Assembly: GCF_015163075.1 (NCBI RefSeq)
Contig: NZ_JADDXU010000001.1
Coordinates: 434,001 to 498,000, forward strand
Direction: 5' to 3'
DNA from: Streptomyces justiciae
GTDB taxonomy: Bacteria; Actinomycetota; Actinomycetes; Streptomycetales; Streptomycetaceae
Length of the DNA: 64,000 bases
A program made the translations under genes and the position numbers. Below the pieces are notes generated by a model. The model worked only from the letters and a program-made list of their open reading frames with translations. It ran no database searches and had not been told where the DNA came from. Below are positions 1 to 10,274 of this stretch, piece by piece. Every line of letters begins with the position of its first letter. Within the stretch, counting starts at the first letter, position 1.

Positions 1-1
1 G

Positions 2-1342
<1,341 letters not shown>

Positions 1343-1348
1343 TCGATC

Positions 1349-1762
1349 TTGCGGCACCTCTACCACTGCCCGCTGCGCTGGGCGGACATGGACGCGTACG
1401 GCCACGTCAACAACGTGGTCTTCCTCCGCTACCTGGAGGAAGCTCGTATCGACTTCCTGTTCCGCCCGGAGAAGGACTTCAAGCAGGGGTCCGTGGTGGC
1501 GCGCCATGAGATCGACTACAAGCGGCAGCTCGTCCACCGGCACACGCCCGTGGCCATCGAGCTGTGGGTCACGGAGATAAGGGCCGCGTCCTTCACCATC
1601 GCCTATGAGGTGAAGGACGAGGATCTCGTGTACGTGCGGGCCTCGACCGTCATAGTGCCGTTCGACTTCGAGGCCCAGCGGCCGCGCCGGATCACCTCCG
1701 AGGAACGCGAGTTCCTGGAGGGATACCGGGACGACGACGAGGAGGAGGCCGTCGCCGCATGA
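1349..1762 (+). CDS. Acyl-CoA thioesterase, hot-dog fold (4HBT type)
   Basis: A 137-residue single hot-dog domain, the usual size for YbgC/4-hydroxybenzoyl-CoA thioesterase relatives. The N-terminal motif WADMDAYGHVNN carries the catalytic Asp of the 4HBT class, followed by the long central helix beginning FLRYLEEARIDF. It probably hydrolyses an acyl-CoA or acyl-carrier thioester in the cytoplasm; the substrate cannot be read from sequence. The start is a TTG 6 nt after the ettA stop, so it is likely translated from the same message. The C-terminus is acidic (DDDEEEAVAA). Its stop overlaps the next start as ATGA. Confidence 0.88.
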   Translation: MRHLYHCPLRWADMDAYGHVNNVVFLRYLEEARIDFLFRPEKDFKQGSVVARHEIDYKRQLVHRHTPVAIELWVTEIRAASFTIAYEVKDEDLVYVRASTVIVPFDFEAQRPRRITSEEREFLEGYRDDDEEEAVAA

Positions 1763-2427
1763 CGGTGCTCCACCTCGCCGACGAGGGGGAGGCGGCGGAT
1801 CTCGCGGCCTTCCTCTCCCGTCTGCTCCACTACGACCGCGGGGCCGCCGTACGGCTCCAGGCCGCCGGGACCGCGCTCGCCGTGTTCGGGCGGCCGCCGT
1901 CCTTCGAGGTGCTGGCGATCCGCGCGGTGCGGCTTGCCAAGCCGTACGAGGACGGGCTCGACGTCACGCTCGATGTGACCGTGTCGGCGGGGGAGTTGCT
2001 GGAGTCCGTCGACGAGGACGCCGCCACGGCCGGGGTGCCGGAGGCGGTGACCGGGCCGCCGTGGGCGGGGGTGCTGCCGCCGCGCGGTGGGTGGCAGGTC
2101 GTCGCCGGGCTGCCCGCGCCTGATGCCCTGCGGGGCATGGTGGGGGCCGGGGTCGCCGAATTCCGGGCGCGTACGCAGGAGTTGGCGGCCGAGAGTCGTA
2201 CCCGTGCCGAACTCGACCGGGTCGGGCGGGAGATCTGGTCCCGGACCGTCGGGGAGACGGAGTTGCCGGTGCGGGCCGTGCATGCCGCGCAGTCGCTCGG
2301 ATTCCTGCGCGGTGACGGGGAGTTGGCGCTGCTGTCGTGTGGTGCGTGGCTGCGGTTGCGTACGCCGTACGGGTCGGTCGCCGTGCGGCGGGCGGGGCTT
2401 GGGGCGTTGGGCGTCAGCGTGCGCTGA
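1759..2427 (+). CDS. Conserved hypothetical protein
   Basis: A 222-residue soluble protein with no signal peptide, membrane segment or motif that I recognise. It is rich in Ala, Gly, Val and Glu, with a helical stretch around residues 135-165 (FRARTQELAAESRTRAELDRVGREIW is split by several Arg/Glu pairs). The ATG overlaps the stop of the thioesterase gene by 4 nt, implying translational coupling and a shared operon with ettA. I do not assign a function. Confidence 0.75.
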   Translation: MTVLHLADEGEAADLAAFLSRLLHYDRGAAVRLQAAGTALAVFGRPPSFEVLAIRAVRLAKPYEDGLDVTLDVTVSAGELLESVDEDAATAGVPEAVTGPPWAGVLPPRGGWQVVAGLPAPDALRGMVGAGVAEFRARTQELAAESRTRAELDRVGREIWSRTVGETELPVRAVHAAQSLGFLRGDGELALLSCGAWLRLRTPYGSVAVRRAGLGALGVSVR

Positions 2428-2481
2428 GCGCCCCTGCGCTGTGTGCCTCTGGGCCTCTGTGCCGCGTATCCCTGTGTGCGG

Positions 2482-3438
2482 TCAGTTGTGGTCGCTGTCG
2501 TCCGGCCAGATGCCGATGTGGTCGGGCTCCAGTTCCAGGGCCACGCGGTCGCGCATGTTGAGGGCCTCCGTGTACTCGGCGGGGAGTTGGAGGCGGCCGG
2601 CTCGGTCGAGCATGGCGTATTCGCGGGCCACGACCGTCTCGTGGCCGGTCGTCGCGTCGACCTCGCTGCGGCGCAGGACCTCTGTGGAGGTGCGGCCGTC
2701 CCTGATGGCGACCGTGCGGCGGACCTCGTCGGCGACCGCCTGGTCGTGGGTGACGATGACTATGGTCGTGCCGAGTTGTTCGTTCGCGGTGCGGAACGCG
2801 GCGAAGATCTGTTCCGCGGTCTGGGAGTCGAGTTCGCCGGTGGGTTCGTCGGCGAGGAGGACCGCGGGGGCGTTGGCGAGGGCGACGGCTATCGCGACGC
2901 GTTGTTGCTGGCCGCCGGACATCTGGTGGGGGCGGCGGTCGTGGCAGTCCGCGATGTCCAGCAACTCCAGGAGTTCCAGGGCTCGTTCGGATTTCGCCTT
3001 GCGTGGGGTGCGGGTGGCGGAGAGCTGCATCGGGAGGGTGATGTTCTGGGCCGCGGTGAGGTAGGGGAGCAGGTTGCGGGAGGTCTGCTGCCAGACGAAG
3101 CCGACGGTTTTGCGGCGGTAGGCGAGGCGGTCCTTCGCGGTCATGGTGAGGAGGTCGTGGCCGGCGACTCGGGCGGCGCCTGCGGTGGGGGTGTCCAGGC
3201 CGGCGAGGATGTTCATGAGGGTGGACTTGCCGCTGCCGGACGCGCCTACCAGGGCCATGAGTTCGCCTTCGCGGACCAGGAGGTCGAGGCCTTGGAGGGC
3301 TTGGACCTCTATGCCGTCCGTGGTGAAGATGCGGACCAGGCGGTCGCAGGTGATGAGGGCGTCGTGGCCGTAGGTGGGGGTGTTGCGGGCTGCGGTGGCC
3401 TTGGTGGTCAGGTCGGCGAGGGTGGGGTTGGTGGTCAC
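2482..3438 (-). CDS. ABC transporter ATP-binding protein with AbrB-like C-terminal tail
   Basis: A MacB/LolD-class ATPase of 318 residues. Walker A GASGSGKST, a Q-loop FVWQQTS, signature MSGGQQQR, Walker B VLLADEPTGELD and the switch His in IVTHDQ are all present. The start chosen is GTG at 3438, preceded by AGGAGG 5 nt upstream; the open frame runs further up but would include repeat sequence. After the ATPase, about 45 residues (AMLDRAGRLQLPAEY ... MRDRVALELEPDHIGIWP) read like a SpoVT/AbrB swapped-hairpin unit, unusual for this family. It probably powers the two FtsX-type permeases encoded upstream on the same strand, from which it is separated by 229 nt of repeat-bearing DNA. Confidence 0.9.
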   Translation of the reverse strand: MTTNPTLADLTTKATAARNTPTYGHDALITCDRLVRIFTTDGIEVQALQGLDLLVREGELMALVGASGSGKSTLMNILAGLDTPTAGAARVAGHDLLTMTAKDRLAYRRKTVGFVWQQTSRNLLPYLTAAQNITLPMQLSATRTPRKAKSERALELLELLDIADCHDRRPHQMSGGQQQRVAIAVALANAPAVLLADEPTGELDSQTAEQIFAAFRTANEQLGTTIVIVTHDQAVADEVRRTVAIRDGRTSTEVLRRSEVDATTGHETVVAREYAMLDRAGRLQLPAEYTEALNMRDRVALELEPDHIGIWPDDSDHN

Positions 3439-3484
3439 TGGGGCCTCCTGTTGTCGCTGGCCTGAGTGGGGGTTGCTGTGGGCG

Positions 3485-3564
3485 GGGTTTCGCTCGCCCG
3501 CGCTGGCGGGGTGCCGCTTTCTTTGGGCCGGGTGCCGCCCCAGCGGCACGACTGCCCGCAGCTC
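3485..3564 (+). repeat. Dispersed repeat R2, copy A
   Basis: Intergenic element with the core GGCGGGGTGCCGC, a variable middle, then GCCGCCCCAGCGGCACGAC and TGCCCGCAGCT. Two better-matched copies lie at 38661-38737 and 45102-45180. GTGCCGC and GCGGCAC form the arms of a hairpin in every copy. This copy sits inside the exporter operon, between the second permease and the ATPase gene. Confidence 0.8.
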
Positions 3565-3618
3565 AGCGCTCCGCTGGAGGCGCCGCGTGGTGTCGTTGTT
3601 CGGCTGCGGCGCCGTTGT

Positions 3619-3647
3619 GGCTGGTCGCGCAGTTCCCCGCGCCCCTT
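3619..3647 (-). repeat. Dispersed 29-bp repeat R1, copy A
   Basis: Read on the minus strand it begins AAGGGGCGCGGGGAACTGCG and ends CGACCAGCC; the same 29 bp occur without mismatch at 41563-41591 and 45309-45337 on the plus strand. All copies are intergenic. I remember closely related short GC-rich elements as common in Streptomyces intergenic DNA. Confidence 0.85.
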
Positions 3648-3667
3648 CACGGCGTTGCTCTGACCGG

Positions 3668-6391
3668 TCATCGCGTGTCGCCCGCTCTCAGTTCTGCCAC
3701 CGACCCTCGTCTCCCCGACCACCACGCCTGTACGCCCGCCACCCCCACCGTCACCAGCACCACCGCAGCCGCCGGGATTGCCAGGGACGCGGGGGACGTG
3801 CGCAGCTCCGCCCCTCCTGGGGCGGACGGTGAGGTTGCCAGGGCGATGGTCGTGAGGTCGATGCCTGGGGAGAGGAGGTGGACCGTCGCCCAGCCCGTCA
3901 GGATGCCGCCCGCCGCCGCCAGTACCGCCTGTGGCAGGGACTCCAGGATCAGGAGGTGGCGGGCCTGGGAGCGGGTGAGGCCCATCGTGCGGAGGCGGGC
4001 CAGGAGGGCGGTGCGTTCCGGGGCCGCGCGGAGGAGGGAGAGGAGGAGGGCGAGGACGGCGTAGCCGGAGCCGGCCGCCACCGCTGCCGTGTAGATGTCC
4101 TCGGCGCCCGACTGGAGCGGGGAGTTCACATAGCGCGCCCGTTCCTCGGAGCGGGTCTGGACGTGGGCCGCCGAGCCCGTCGCCTTGCGCAGATCCTTGC
4201 CGGACAGGCCCGCGCCCGTCAGCAGCAGCGTTGTCGGGCGGGCCGAAGCGCCGCTCAGGGCCGATCTGTCCACCACCAGGAACTCCGTGCCGTTCACCGC
4301 CGGGGTCCGGTCCCGTACGAGGGTGATGCGGACGGTGATCGTCGTCGTGCCGTCCTCCAGCAACACGGGGAAGGGGCGGGTGCCGTACGTCTTCGCCACC
4401 GACGGGGAGGCCAGGGCCGGGATCGCTCCGGATGCCCGCGCTCTCGTCAACTGGCCCTTGGCGTACGGGCCGAGGTCCGCAAGCCTCGCCAACTCCGCGT
4501 ATTCGTCCGGCTTCACGCCCACCAACGGCACCGACTGGCTGCCGTCCGTCGGTTTCGCCTGGTACGCGATGCTCACCTCGGTCAGACCCTCCACCCCCGG
4601 TTGGTGGCGGAGTCGAGCCGCCAGGCCCCTGGGCAGGGGGCCGTCCGCATCGACCCGGGCGTCCGCACCCACCGCCAGCAGCGCTGCCTGGTCGCGGGCT
4701 TCGGAGACGCCCGTCAGGACCGAGCCGCCGAAGGCCGCCGTCGTCAGGGCCGTCAGCAGAGCGAGGAGAGGCAGTACCGCGGAGGCGGACGTGCGGCCCG
4801 CGCGGGCCAACGAGAGGTGGGCCACCGCGCCGCGCAGGCGGCCGGCGGGGCGGGCCAGGCCGCGCAGCGGGAAGGGGTAGAGGCGGACCAGGACCAGGGC
4901 CGCGATCACGCCCGTCAACGCCGGTGCCACATAAGCCAGTTCGTCTCCCGACGAGCCCCTTCGCCGCAAGGTCTCCACCGCCGCCAGCGCCAGCACCAGC
5001 AGCGTCAGCTCCGCGACCGTGCGGCGCCGTGAGGGTCGTAGCGTCGCCACGTCCTCGCGGCCCGTGTGCACCCGTACGACCCGGTGGGCCGCCACCGCGC
5101 GCAGCGGGAGCGCGGCGCAGGCCGCGGCCGTGACGGTGGCGGCCGCGGCGACGGCGTACGTCGTCCGGCCCTCCGGAACCGTCAGCAGGGCCGCCGTGAG
5201 GCCGAGGGCGCCGGCCGGGACGGCGACCGTGGCCGTCTCGGCGAGGAGGCGGCCGGCCAGGCCGCGCAGGGACGCGCCCCGGGCGCGCAGCAGGGCGAGC
5301 TCGGTGCGGCGGCGGTCGGCGGCGAGGCCGCCCGACATGAGCAGGACGACCGCGGCGACCGTACCGGCGCCGAAAGCGGCCACGGCGACCAACGGGGCGA
5401 CACCCTCGCGCAGTTCGGAGTAGCCGGTCAGGATTTCACTGAGGTCGGTGTCCGCGTCGGTGAGGCCGCCCGTGATCGTGCGGGCCTGCTGGAGGGCCGG
5501 GCCGGACTCCAGGGAGGCGACGGCGGACTTCAGGCGGTCCACGTCGTAGGCGTGCAGGGCGTCCAGGTCGGGCGCCAACTGCCAGTAGCGCCATGGGACC
5601 GCCGGGGTGCCCAGCATGGCGGGCGCCGACTCGGGGGCCAGCAGCAGGGCGCCGAGCCAGTACTTGTCGGCGTCCGAGCTCGGCCCCGGCATCCGGATCA
5701 GGGCGGGCTCGTGGAGGAGCGGCTGGGCCGACCAGAAGGCGCCGGACGGCTCGCTCGGGGTGACGATGCCGGTGACGCGGACGGCCAGCGGGGCGCGGGA
5801 CTCGCCGGGCACGTGGATGACCGAACCGACCTTGATGTGCAGGGACTTGGCGGTCCGCGCGCTGACCGCGGCCTCCACCTCCGGCGTCATCGCGTCCGCG
5901 GGCGTGGCGCGCGGCAACCGGCCCCGGACCGAGCGCACGTGGTCGGCGAGGCCCTGCTGGGCGATGAGGGCGACCTGCGCGGGCGTCCCGGTCGGCCGCG
6001 GGATCCAGGGGTCCGGCACCTCCAGGTTGGTGGAGCTGCGCACGCCGTACGTCGACTGGTCGCGGTCGACGACGAGGGGCCTCTCGACCGTGGCGAGGAT
6101 CTTCTCGTACTGCGCGCCGAGCGTGGCGGGGCGCAGGTCCATGTCCGAGACGATGCCGTACTCGGGACGGGCGTACAGCTGGATCGAGGTCCGGTCGGCG
6201 CCCGCCTGTTCCACGGCCCGGTGCAGGCCCGCGTCCGCGTACCGGTCGACGGCCCGGGGCAGGGCCGCGGCGAGGCACGCGGTCAGCGCCACCAGCAGGG
6301 CGAGCGCGAGCGCCGCGCCGGGGGCGGTGCGCAGCCGGGTGCGGACCCACGGGGCGACCACAGAGGTCCTACGGGCTACCGCGGCGGCCAT
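3668..6391 (-). CDS. FtsX-type ABC transporter permease (907 aa)
   Basis: A large membrane protein built like LolCE/MacB-type permeases: an N-terminal transmembrane helix at about residues 25-45, a long extracytoplasmic region to about residue 330, a block of membrane helices (starting GVAPLVAVAAFGAGTV), a second extracytoplasmic region, and C-terminal helices near residues 790-900. The cytoplasmic-loop motif RTELALLRARGAS and its second version LLARLRTMGLTRSQ mark two FtsX domains. The ATG follows the stop of the upstream permease after 1 nt and has GGGAGGGGAG as ribosome site, so the two are coupled. They probably form the heterodimeric core of a MacB-like exporter; substrate unknown. Confidence 0.88.
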   Translation of the reverse strand: MAAAVARRTSVVAPWVRTRLRTAPGAALALALLVALTACLAAALPRAVDRYADAGLHRAVEQAGADRTSIQLYARPEYGIVSDMDLRPATLGAQYEKILATVERPLVVDRDQSTYGVRSSTNLEVPDPWIPRPTGTPAQVALIAQQGLADHVRSVRGRLPRATPADAMTPEVEAAVSARTAKSLHIKVGSVIHVPGESRAPLAVRVTGIVTPSEPSGAFWSAQPLLHEPALIRMPGPSSDADKYWLGALLLAPESAPAMLGTPAVPWRYWQLAPDLDALHAYDVDRLKSAVASLESGPALQQARTITGGLTDADTDLSEILTGYSELREGVAPLVAVAAFGAGTVAAVVLLMSGGLAADRRRTELALLRARGASLRGLAGRLLAETATVAVPAGALGLTAALLTVPEGRTTYAVAAAATVTAAACAALPLRAVAAHRVVRVHTGREDVATLRPSRRRTVAELTLLVLALAAVETLRRRGSSGDELAYVAPALTGVIAALVLVRLYPFPLRGLARPAGRLRGAVAHLSLARAGRTSASAVLPLLALLTALTTAAFGGSVLTGVSEARDQAALLAVGADARVDADGPLPRGLAARLRHQPGVEGLTEVSIAYQAKPTDGSQSVPLVGVKPDEYAELARLADLGPYAKGQLTRARASGAIPALASPSVAKTYGTRPFPVLLEDGTTTITVRITLVRDRTPAVNGTEFLVVDRSALSGASARPTTLLLTGAGLSGKDLRKATGSAAHVQTRSEERARYVNSPLQSGAEDIYTAAVAAGSGYAVLALLLSLLRAAPERTALLARLRTMGLTRSQARHLLILESLPQAVLAAAGGILTGWATVHLLSPGIDLTTIALATSPSAPGGAELRTSPASLAIPAAAVVLVTVGVAGVQAWWSGRRGSVAELRAGDTR

Positions 6392-6392
6392 G

Positions 6393-9300
6393 TCACTCCC
6401 CTCCCTGTTCCCGCAACGACACCAGCGGATTCGCCCGCCGCAGCGCGAGTACGGCCGTGACGACCAGCGGCGTCACCGCGACCGCCGCCAGCAGCAGGGC
6501 CACCTGTCCCACCGGCAGCTCCACCAGCACGTCCGGCACGGGCCGGGTCGCGTCGGTGGTGAGGACGACCAGCGGGATCACCGCCCGCGCCAGGACCGTC
6601 CCGAGCGCCGCCCCCACGATCAGCGCCAGCGTCACCAGGACGCCCTGCTCGACGGCGATCGTGCGGGCCAGCCGGCGGCGCGGGGCGCCCAGGGCGCGCA
6701 GCACCGCGAACTCGGTGTCGCGCTCCCGCAGCGAGCCCGTCGCGCTCACCGCGAAGCCCAGCGCGGCCAGCGCCGCCGCCACCCCGGCCGCCGCGGTGAA
6801 CGCCGCCTCCGGGCCCGCCCCGAACGGGTCGTCCCGCAGCTCCTCGGCGATCTCGTCGCGTACCACGACCTGGGCGGGGTCCAGGTCCGGGCGGGCCCGC
6901 AGCGCCGCGGCGACCGAGGACGGCCGGTCCGTCTCCAGCCACCACTCCGTCGGCGTGACGCTCTCGCCGTACTTCGCCTCCAGCACCCGGTTCACGGACC
7001 GCAGATCGACCAGCAGCGCCCCGCCGGTCTCGCTCCCCGTCGTGGGCAGCGCCCGTACCGCGGCGACGATCCGCACCGGCAGCGTCCGGCCGCCGAACGT
7101 CACGTCCACGCGCTGCCCGGTGCGGGCGCCCGCCGAGTCGAGGAAGCGGTCGGTGGCGACGGCGGTGATCTGCGCCGCCTTGGGCTGCGTGGCCTGGAGC
7201 CGGACCGTCAGGGAGGCCAGGGTCCAGGTGTCCTCGCGCGGGACGTAACCGGTGCCGTACTCGACGGTCGTGCCGTGCACGCGGGGCGGGGCGGGGGCGT
7301 TGCTGCGGTCCGGGAGCTCCGAGGTGTTGTCGGAGACGGTCCGGGCCGTCCAGGCGGCGGGCAACACGAGCCGCTCTTCCACGTCTTGGGCCATCAGGGC
7401 CGTCAACTTGTCGAGCGAGAAACGCTGTTGATCGGCCCGTCCGCTCGGGACCGGCAGCACCAGCTGTACGTCGGTGAGCGTCAACTTGCCCGAAGGGACG
7501 GCCAGTTCCAGGGTGTGCGGGCGGTCGTCGGCCGGGAGCGAGCCGGCCGGGAGCCGGTACGGGGTGCCGTGGCGGTCCTCCAGGGTGACCGTCACATCGG
7601 CGGCCGTGCCCGTGGCCGCGCCGCGCAGGGTCGCCGTCAGGCGCAGGCGCGCGCTGCCCTCGGGGACGGCCGCCCCGGCCGACGCCCGCTGCGGACCGAG
7701 CCCGGCCAGCAGCGGCCGTACCGGCTCGGACGACAGGTCCCGGCGCAGCAGTACGGAGTCCGCCGCGTGCGCGGTGTCCAGCGCCAGCACCGTCGCCGAA
7801 CGGTCGCCGGACAGGGGCAGTTCGGTACGGACCGCCGGAGCGGCCTCGCGTACGTGGGGGACGGCGGCGTAGGCGTCGGTGCGGCCGAGGTCGTCCTCGC
7901 CGTTGGCCAGCACCCGCACCGGCACGCCCGCGCGGAAGTCGGCCTGGTCGTCCTGCGAGCGGTCGAAGGAGGCGCCCTGCCCGATCGCCAGCATGCCCAG
8001 CGCCACGGCGAGCACCAGCAGCAGCACCGGGCCCGCGCCCCGCATCGGACGCCGCCCGATCTGCCAGCCCGCGAGGGCCGCGGCGAGGCCCCGCCCGGCG
8101 GCGGCCCGGCGTTCGGCGAGCCGGGCCAGCGGCGGCAGCAGCCGCAGGGTGAGGACCGTACCGGCGAGCAGCGCGAGGGCGGGGGCGGCGACCAGCAGCG
8201 GGTCGACGCCGAGGGTGCCCGAGCTGTCGCCGGTCACCGCGCCGGTCGTCTGCCGGCCCAGCTGCCAGTACGCCACCCCGGCCACCACCAGCAGCCCCAC
8301 GTCCGCGCCCGAGCGCACGACGCCGGGCAGCGGGCGGGCCCGCCCGATCGCGAAGGACGACGTCAGCGCGGGCAGCGTCACCGCCAGCGCACAGCCCAGC
8401 GCCACACCCGCCGCGACCAGCCACACCCCGAGCGACCCGGCCGCCGGCACCTCCAGCTCAAGGCCGATCCGGGACAGCGCGCCCTGCCCGGCCAGCAGCC
8501 GGGTCAGCGGCCCCGCCAGCAGCGGCGCGCACGCCACCGCGGGCACCGCGAGCAGCAGCGCCTCCAGCGCGGCCAGCCCCGCGACCCGCGGCCGGGAGGC
8601 GCCGCGCGCCCTGAGCAGCCGGGTCTCGCCCGCGCGCTCGGCGCTCAGCAGCCGGGCCACCAGCAGCAGCGCACAGCCCGCGAGGAGCGCGAGCTGGAGC
8701 GCGACGATCAGCAGGGTGGAGCGCGAGACGAGCAGCGAGCGGTCGACGCGGTCGAGGACGGCCGGCAGATCGGTGTGCGCGGCCGTGGTGCCGCTGAGCG
8801 CCGCCTCGCCGCGCAGCGCCGCGCTGCCGTCGCGGGCCGCCTCGCGCAGGGCGCCGATCCGGCCGGTCGTCAGGGTCGAGAAGTCGGCCGTCGCCAGCCA
8901 CGCCGAGGGCCCGGCGCTGACCTTGCCGCCGGTCAGGGCGTCGGGAGCGGCGAGCAGCGGCCCGTACGTGGTGAAGTCGAGCTTGTTGACGCCGCGGCCG
9001 TGGAGGTCGTCCAGGAGCTGCCAGTACGGGGCGTCCGTACGGACGGGGCGGTAGAGGCCGACGACGTCGACCTGCACCTTCGGGCCGCCGAGGCGGTCGA
9101 CGAGGGTGAGGCGGGCGCCCGGCTTCAGCTTCAGCAGCCGGGCGGCGCTCTGGGGCAGCGCGACCTCGGTGGTGGCGGCCGGGGCCCTGCCGTCCGTGAT
9201 CCGCACCTGGGAGGTGTCCAGGGCCGCGAAGTGGGTGAGATCCGGGTCCCCGGACCGCTCGGCGGGCGGCCGCAGCGAGCGGGGCAGCGCGTACGGGCCC

Positions 9301-9614
9301 GACTTCAGCAGGGTCCGCACGGTGACCGGCAGCCCGTCGAAGGTCTTGCGGGCGCCTTCGCGTACGGCGGTGTCGGAGGCGTCACGGGACGTGGCCGGGA
9401 CGTCGGCCTTGACGACCAGGGCGGCGTCGGCGGCGTTGCGGGAGTCCGCGAGGGAGTGGCGCAGGGCGGCGTCGCCGATCGCGCCCGAGTACGCGGCGAG
9501 CGTCGCCAGGACCGCGGTCGTCAGCAGGACGGTCAGCAGCGCGGCGGCGAGCAGCGGGCGATGCGCCCGCGCCCGCTGAAGGACGAACCTCGCGAACCCC
9601 CCGTACCACGTCAC
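6393..9614 (-). CDS. FtsX-type ABC transporter permease (1073 aa)
   Basis: First gene of the exporter operon. It has an N-terminal helix (RPLLAAALLTVLLTTAVLA, about residues 19-40), a large extracytoplasmic region, a group of helices from about residue 290 with the FtsX loop AGETRLLRARGASR, a second long extracytoplasmic region from about 520, and three C-terminal helices after about 950 with the loop RDTEFAVLRALGAPRRR. The duplicated FtsX layout and size match actinobacterial two-permease systems. The protein is very rich in Ala, Leu and Arg. The intergenic stretch 9615-9800 upstream should carry the promoter; a 10-bp palindrome GTCGTACGAC lies at 9758-9767. Confidence 0.88.
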   Translation of the reverse strand: MTWYGGFARFVLQRARAHRPLLAAALLTVLLTTAVLATLAAYSGAIGDAALRHSLADSRNAADAALVVKADVPATSRDASDTAVREGARKTFDGLPVTVRTLLKSGPYALPRSLRPPAERSGDPDLTHFAALDTSQVRITDGRAPAATTEVALPQSAARLLKLKPGARLTLVDRLGGPKVQVDVVGLYRPVRTDAPYWQLLDDLHGRGVNKLDFTTYGPLLAAPDALTGGKVSAGPSAWLATADFSTLTTGRIGALREAARDGSAALRGEAALSGTTAAHTDLPAVLDRVDRSLLVSRSTLLIVALQLALLAGCALLLVARLLSAERAGETRLLRARGASRPRVAGLAALEALLLAVPAVACAPLLAGPLTRLLAGQGALSRIGLELEVPAAGSLGVWLVAAGVALGCALAVTLPALTSSFAIGRARPLPGVVRSGADVGLLVVAGVAYWQLGRQTTGAVTGDSSGTLGVDPLLVAAPALALLAGTVLTLRLLPPLARLAERRAAAGRGLAAALAGWQIGRRPMRGAGPVLLLVLAVALGMLAIGQGASFDRSQDDQADFRAGVPVRVLANGEDDLGRTDAYAAVPHVREAAPAVRTELPLSGDRSATVLALDTAHAADSVLLRRDLSSEPVRPLLAGLGPQRASAGAAVPEGSARLRLTATLRGAATGTAADVTVTLEDRHGTPYRLPAGSLPADDRPHTLELAVPSGKLTLTDVQLVLPVPSGRADQQRFSLDKLTALMAQDVEERLVLPAAWTARTVSDNTSELPDRSNAPAPPRVHGTTVEYGTGYVPREDTWTLASLTVRLQATQPKAAQITAVATDRFLDSAGARTGQRVDVTFGGRTLPVRIVAAVRALPTTGSETGGALLVDLRSVNRVLEAKYGESVTPTEWWLETDRPSSVAAALRARPDLDPAQVVVRDEIAEELRDDPFGAGPEAAFTAAAGVAAALAALGFAVSATGSLRERDTEFAVLRALGAPRRRLARTIAVEQGVLVTLALIVGAALGTVLARAVIPLVVLTTDATRPVPDVLVELPVGQVALLLAAVAVTPLVVTAVLALRRANPLVSLREQGGE

Positions 9615-9800
9615 CCCGTCACCCGACCCCCGTCGTGACCGTCATCCCCACCGCGGTCCGTCGTGTTGTCCAGACCTCCGGGCGATGCTGTCAGAGGGGG
9701 CGAGGGCGGGTAAGCGGTTGTGCGCCGGACTTGACCGGATCGTGATCGGAAATCGGCGTCGTACGACCGGAATTCGGGACTCAGCGCAGGAGCGCCGGGA

Positions 9801-10205
9801 TCAGCCCTCGGTGTTCACCATCGACGCCGCCGCGTACGTCAGGTAGTTCCACAGCGTGTGCTCGTGCTCCTCGGACAGGCCGAGCTCGTCCACCGCCACC
9901 CGCATGTGCTTCAGCCACGCGTCGTGCGCCGCCCGGTCCACCTGGAACGGGGCGTGCCGCATCCGCAGCCGGGGGTGACCGCGGTTCTCGCTGTACGTCG
10001 TCGGACCGCCCCAGTACTGGATGAGGAACAGCGTCAGCCGCTCCTCGGCCGGGCCCAGGTCCTCCTCGGGGTACATGGGCTTCAGGAGCGGGTCCTCGGC
10101 CACACCCTCGTAGAAACGTCGGACGAGGCGGCGGAAGGTCTCCTCCCCACCGACCTGCTCGTAGAAGGTCTCCGTCTGAAGCGTGCCGCGCCGAATCTCT
10201 TTCAC
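9801..10205 (-). CDS. glbO: Group II truncated haemoglobin
   Basis: A 134-residue globin of the TrHbO group. Visible landmarks are FYEQVGGEETF in helix A, the B10 Tyr in RRFYEG, YWGGPTTYSE in the EF region, the proximal His in MRHAPF, and the Trp of helix G in AHDAWLKHM. This class binds oxygen tightly and is linked to peroxide and nitrosative-stress handling or oxygen delivery to terminal oxidases in mycobacteria. The start is GTG at 10205. It is transcribed divergently from the methyltransferase gene, with 69 nt between the starts. Confidence 0.95.
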   Translation of the reverse strand: MKEIRRGTLQTETFYEQVGGEETFRRLVRRFYEGVAEDPLLKPMYPEEDLGPAEERLTLFLIQYWGGPTTYSENRGHPRLRMRHAPFQVDRAAHDAWLKHMRVAVDELGLSEEHEHTLWNYLTYAAASMVNTEG

Positions 10206-10274
10206 CCGTCCATCGTCTCAGACGGAGGGAACCAGGACTTGGGGCTTAGGACCCTTCCGCAGGACAGTGGAGAC

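Noticed and set aside
2443..3465. Plus-strand frame opposite the ABC ATPase
   Set aside because: No motif, low-complexity Gly/Val content, whereas the minus strand shows Walker A/B and signature motifs.
5607..9638. A 1343-codon plus-strand open frame opposite the FtsX permeases
   Set aside because: It is a GC-frame shadow: Arg/Gly/Gln-rich, no motifs, and fully antisense to two well-supported permease genes.
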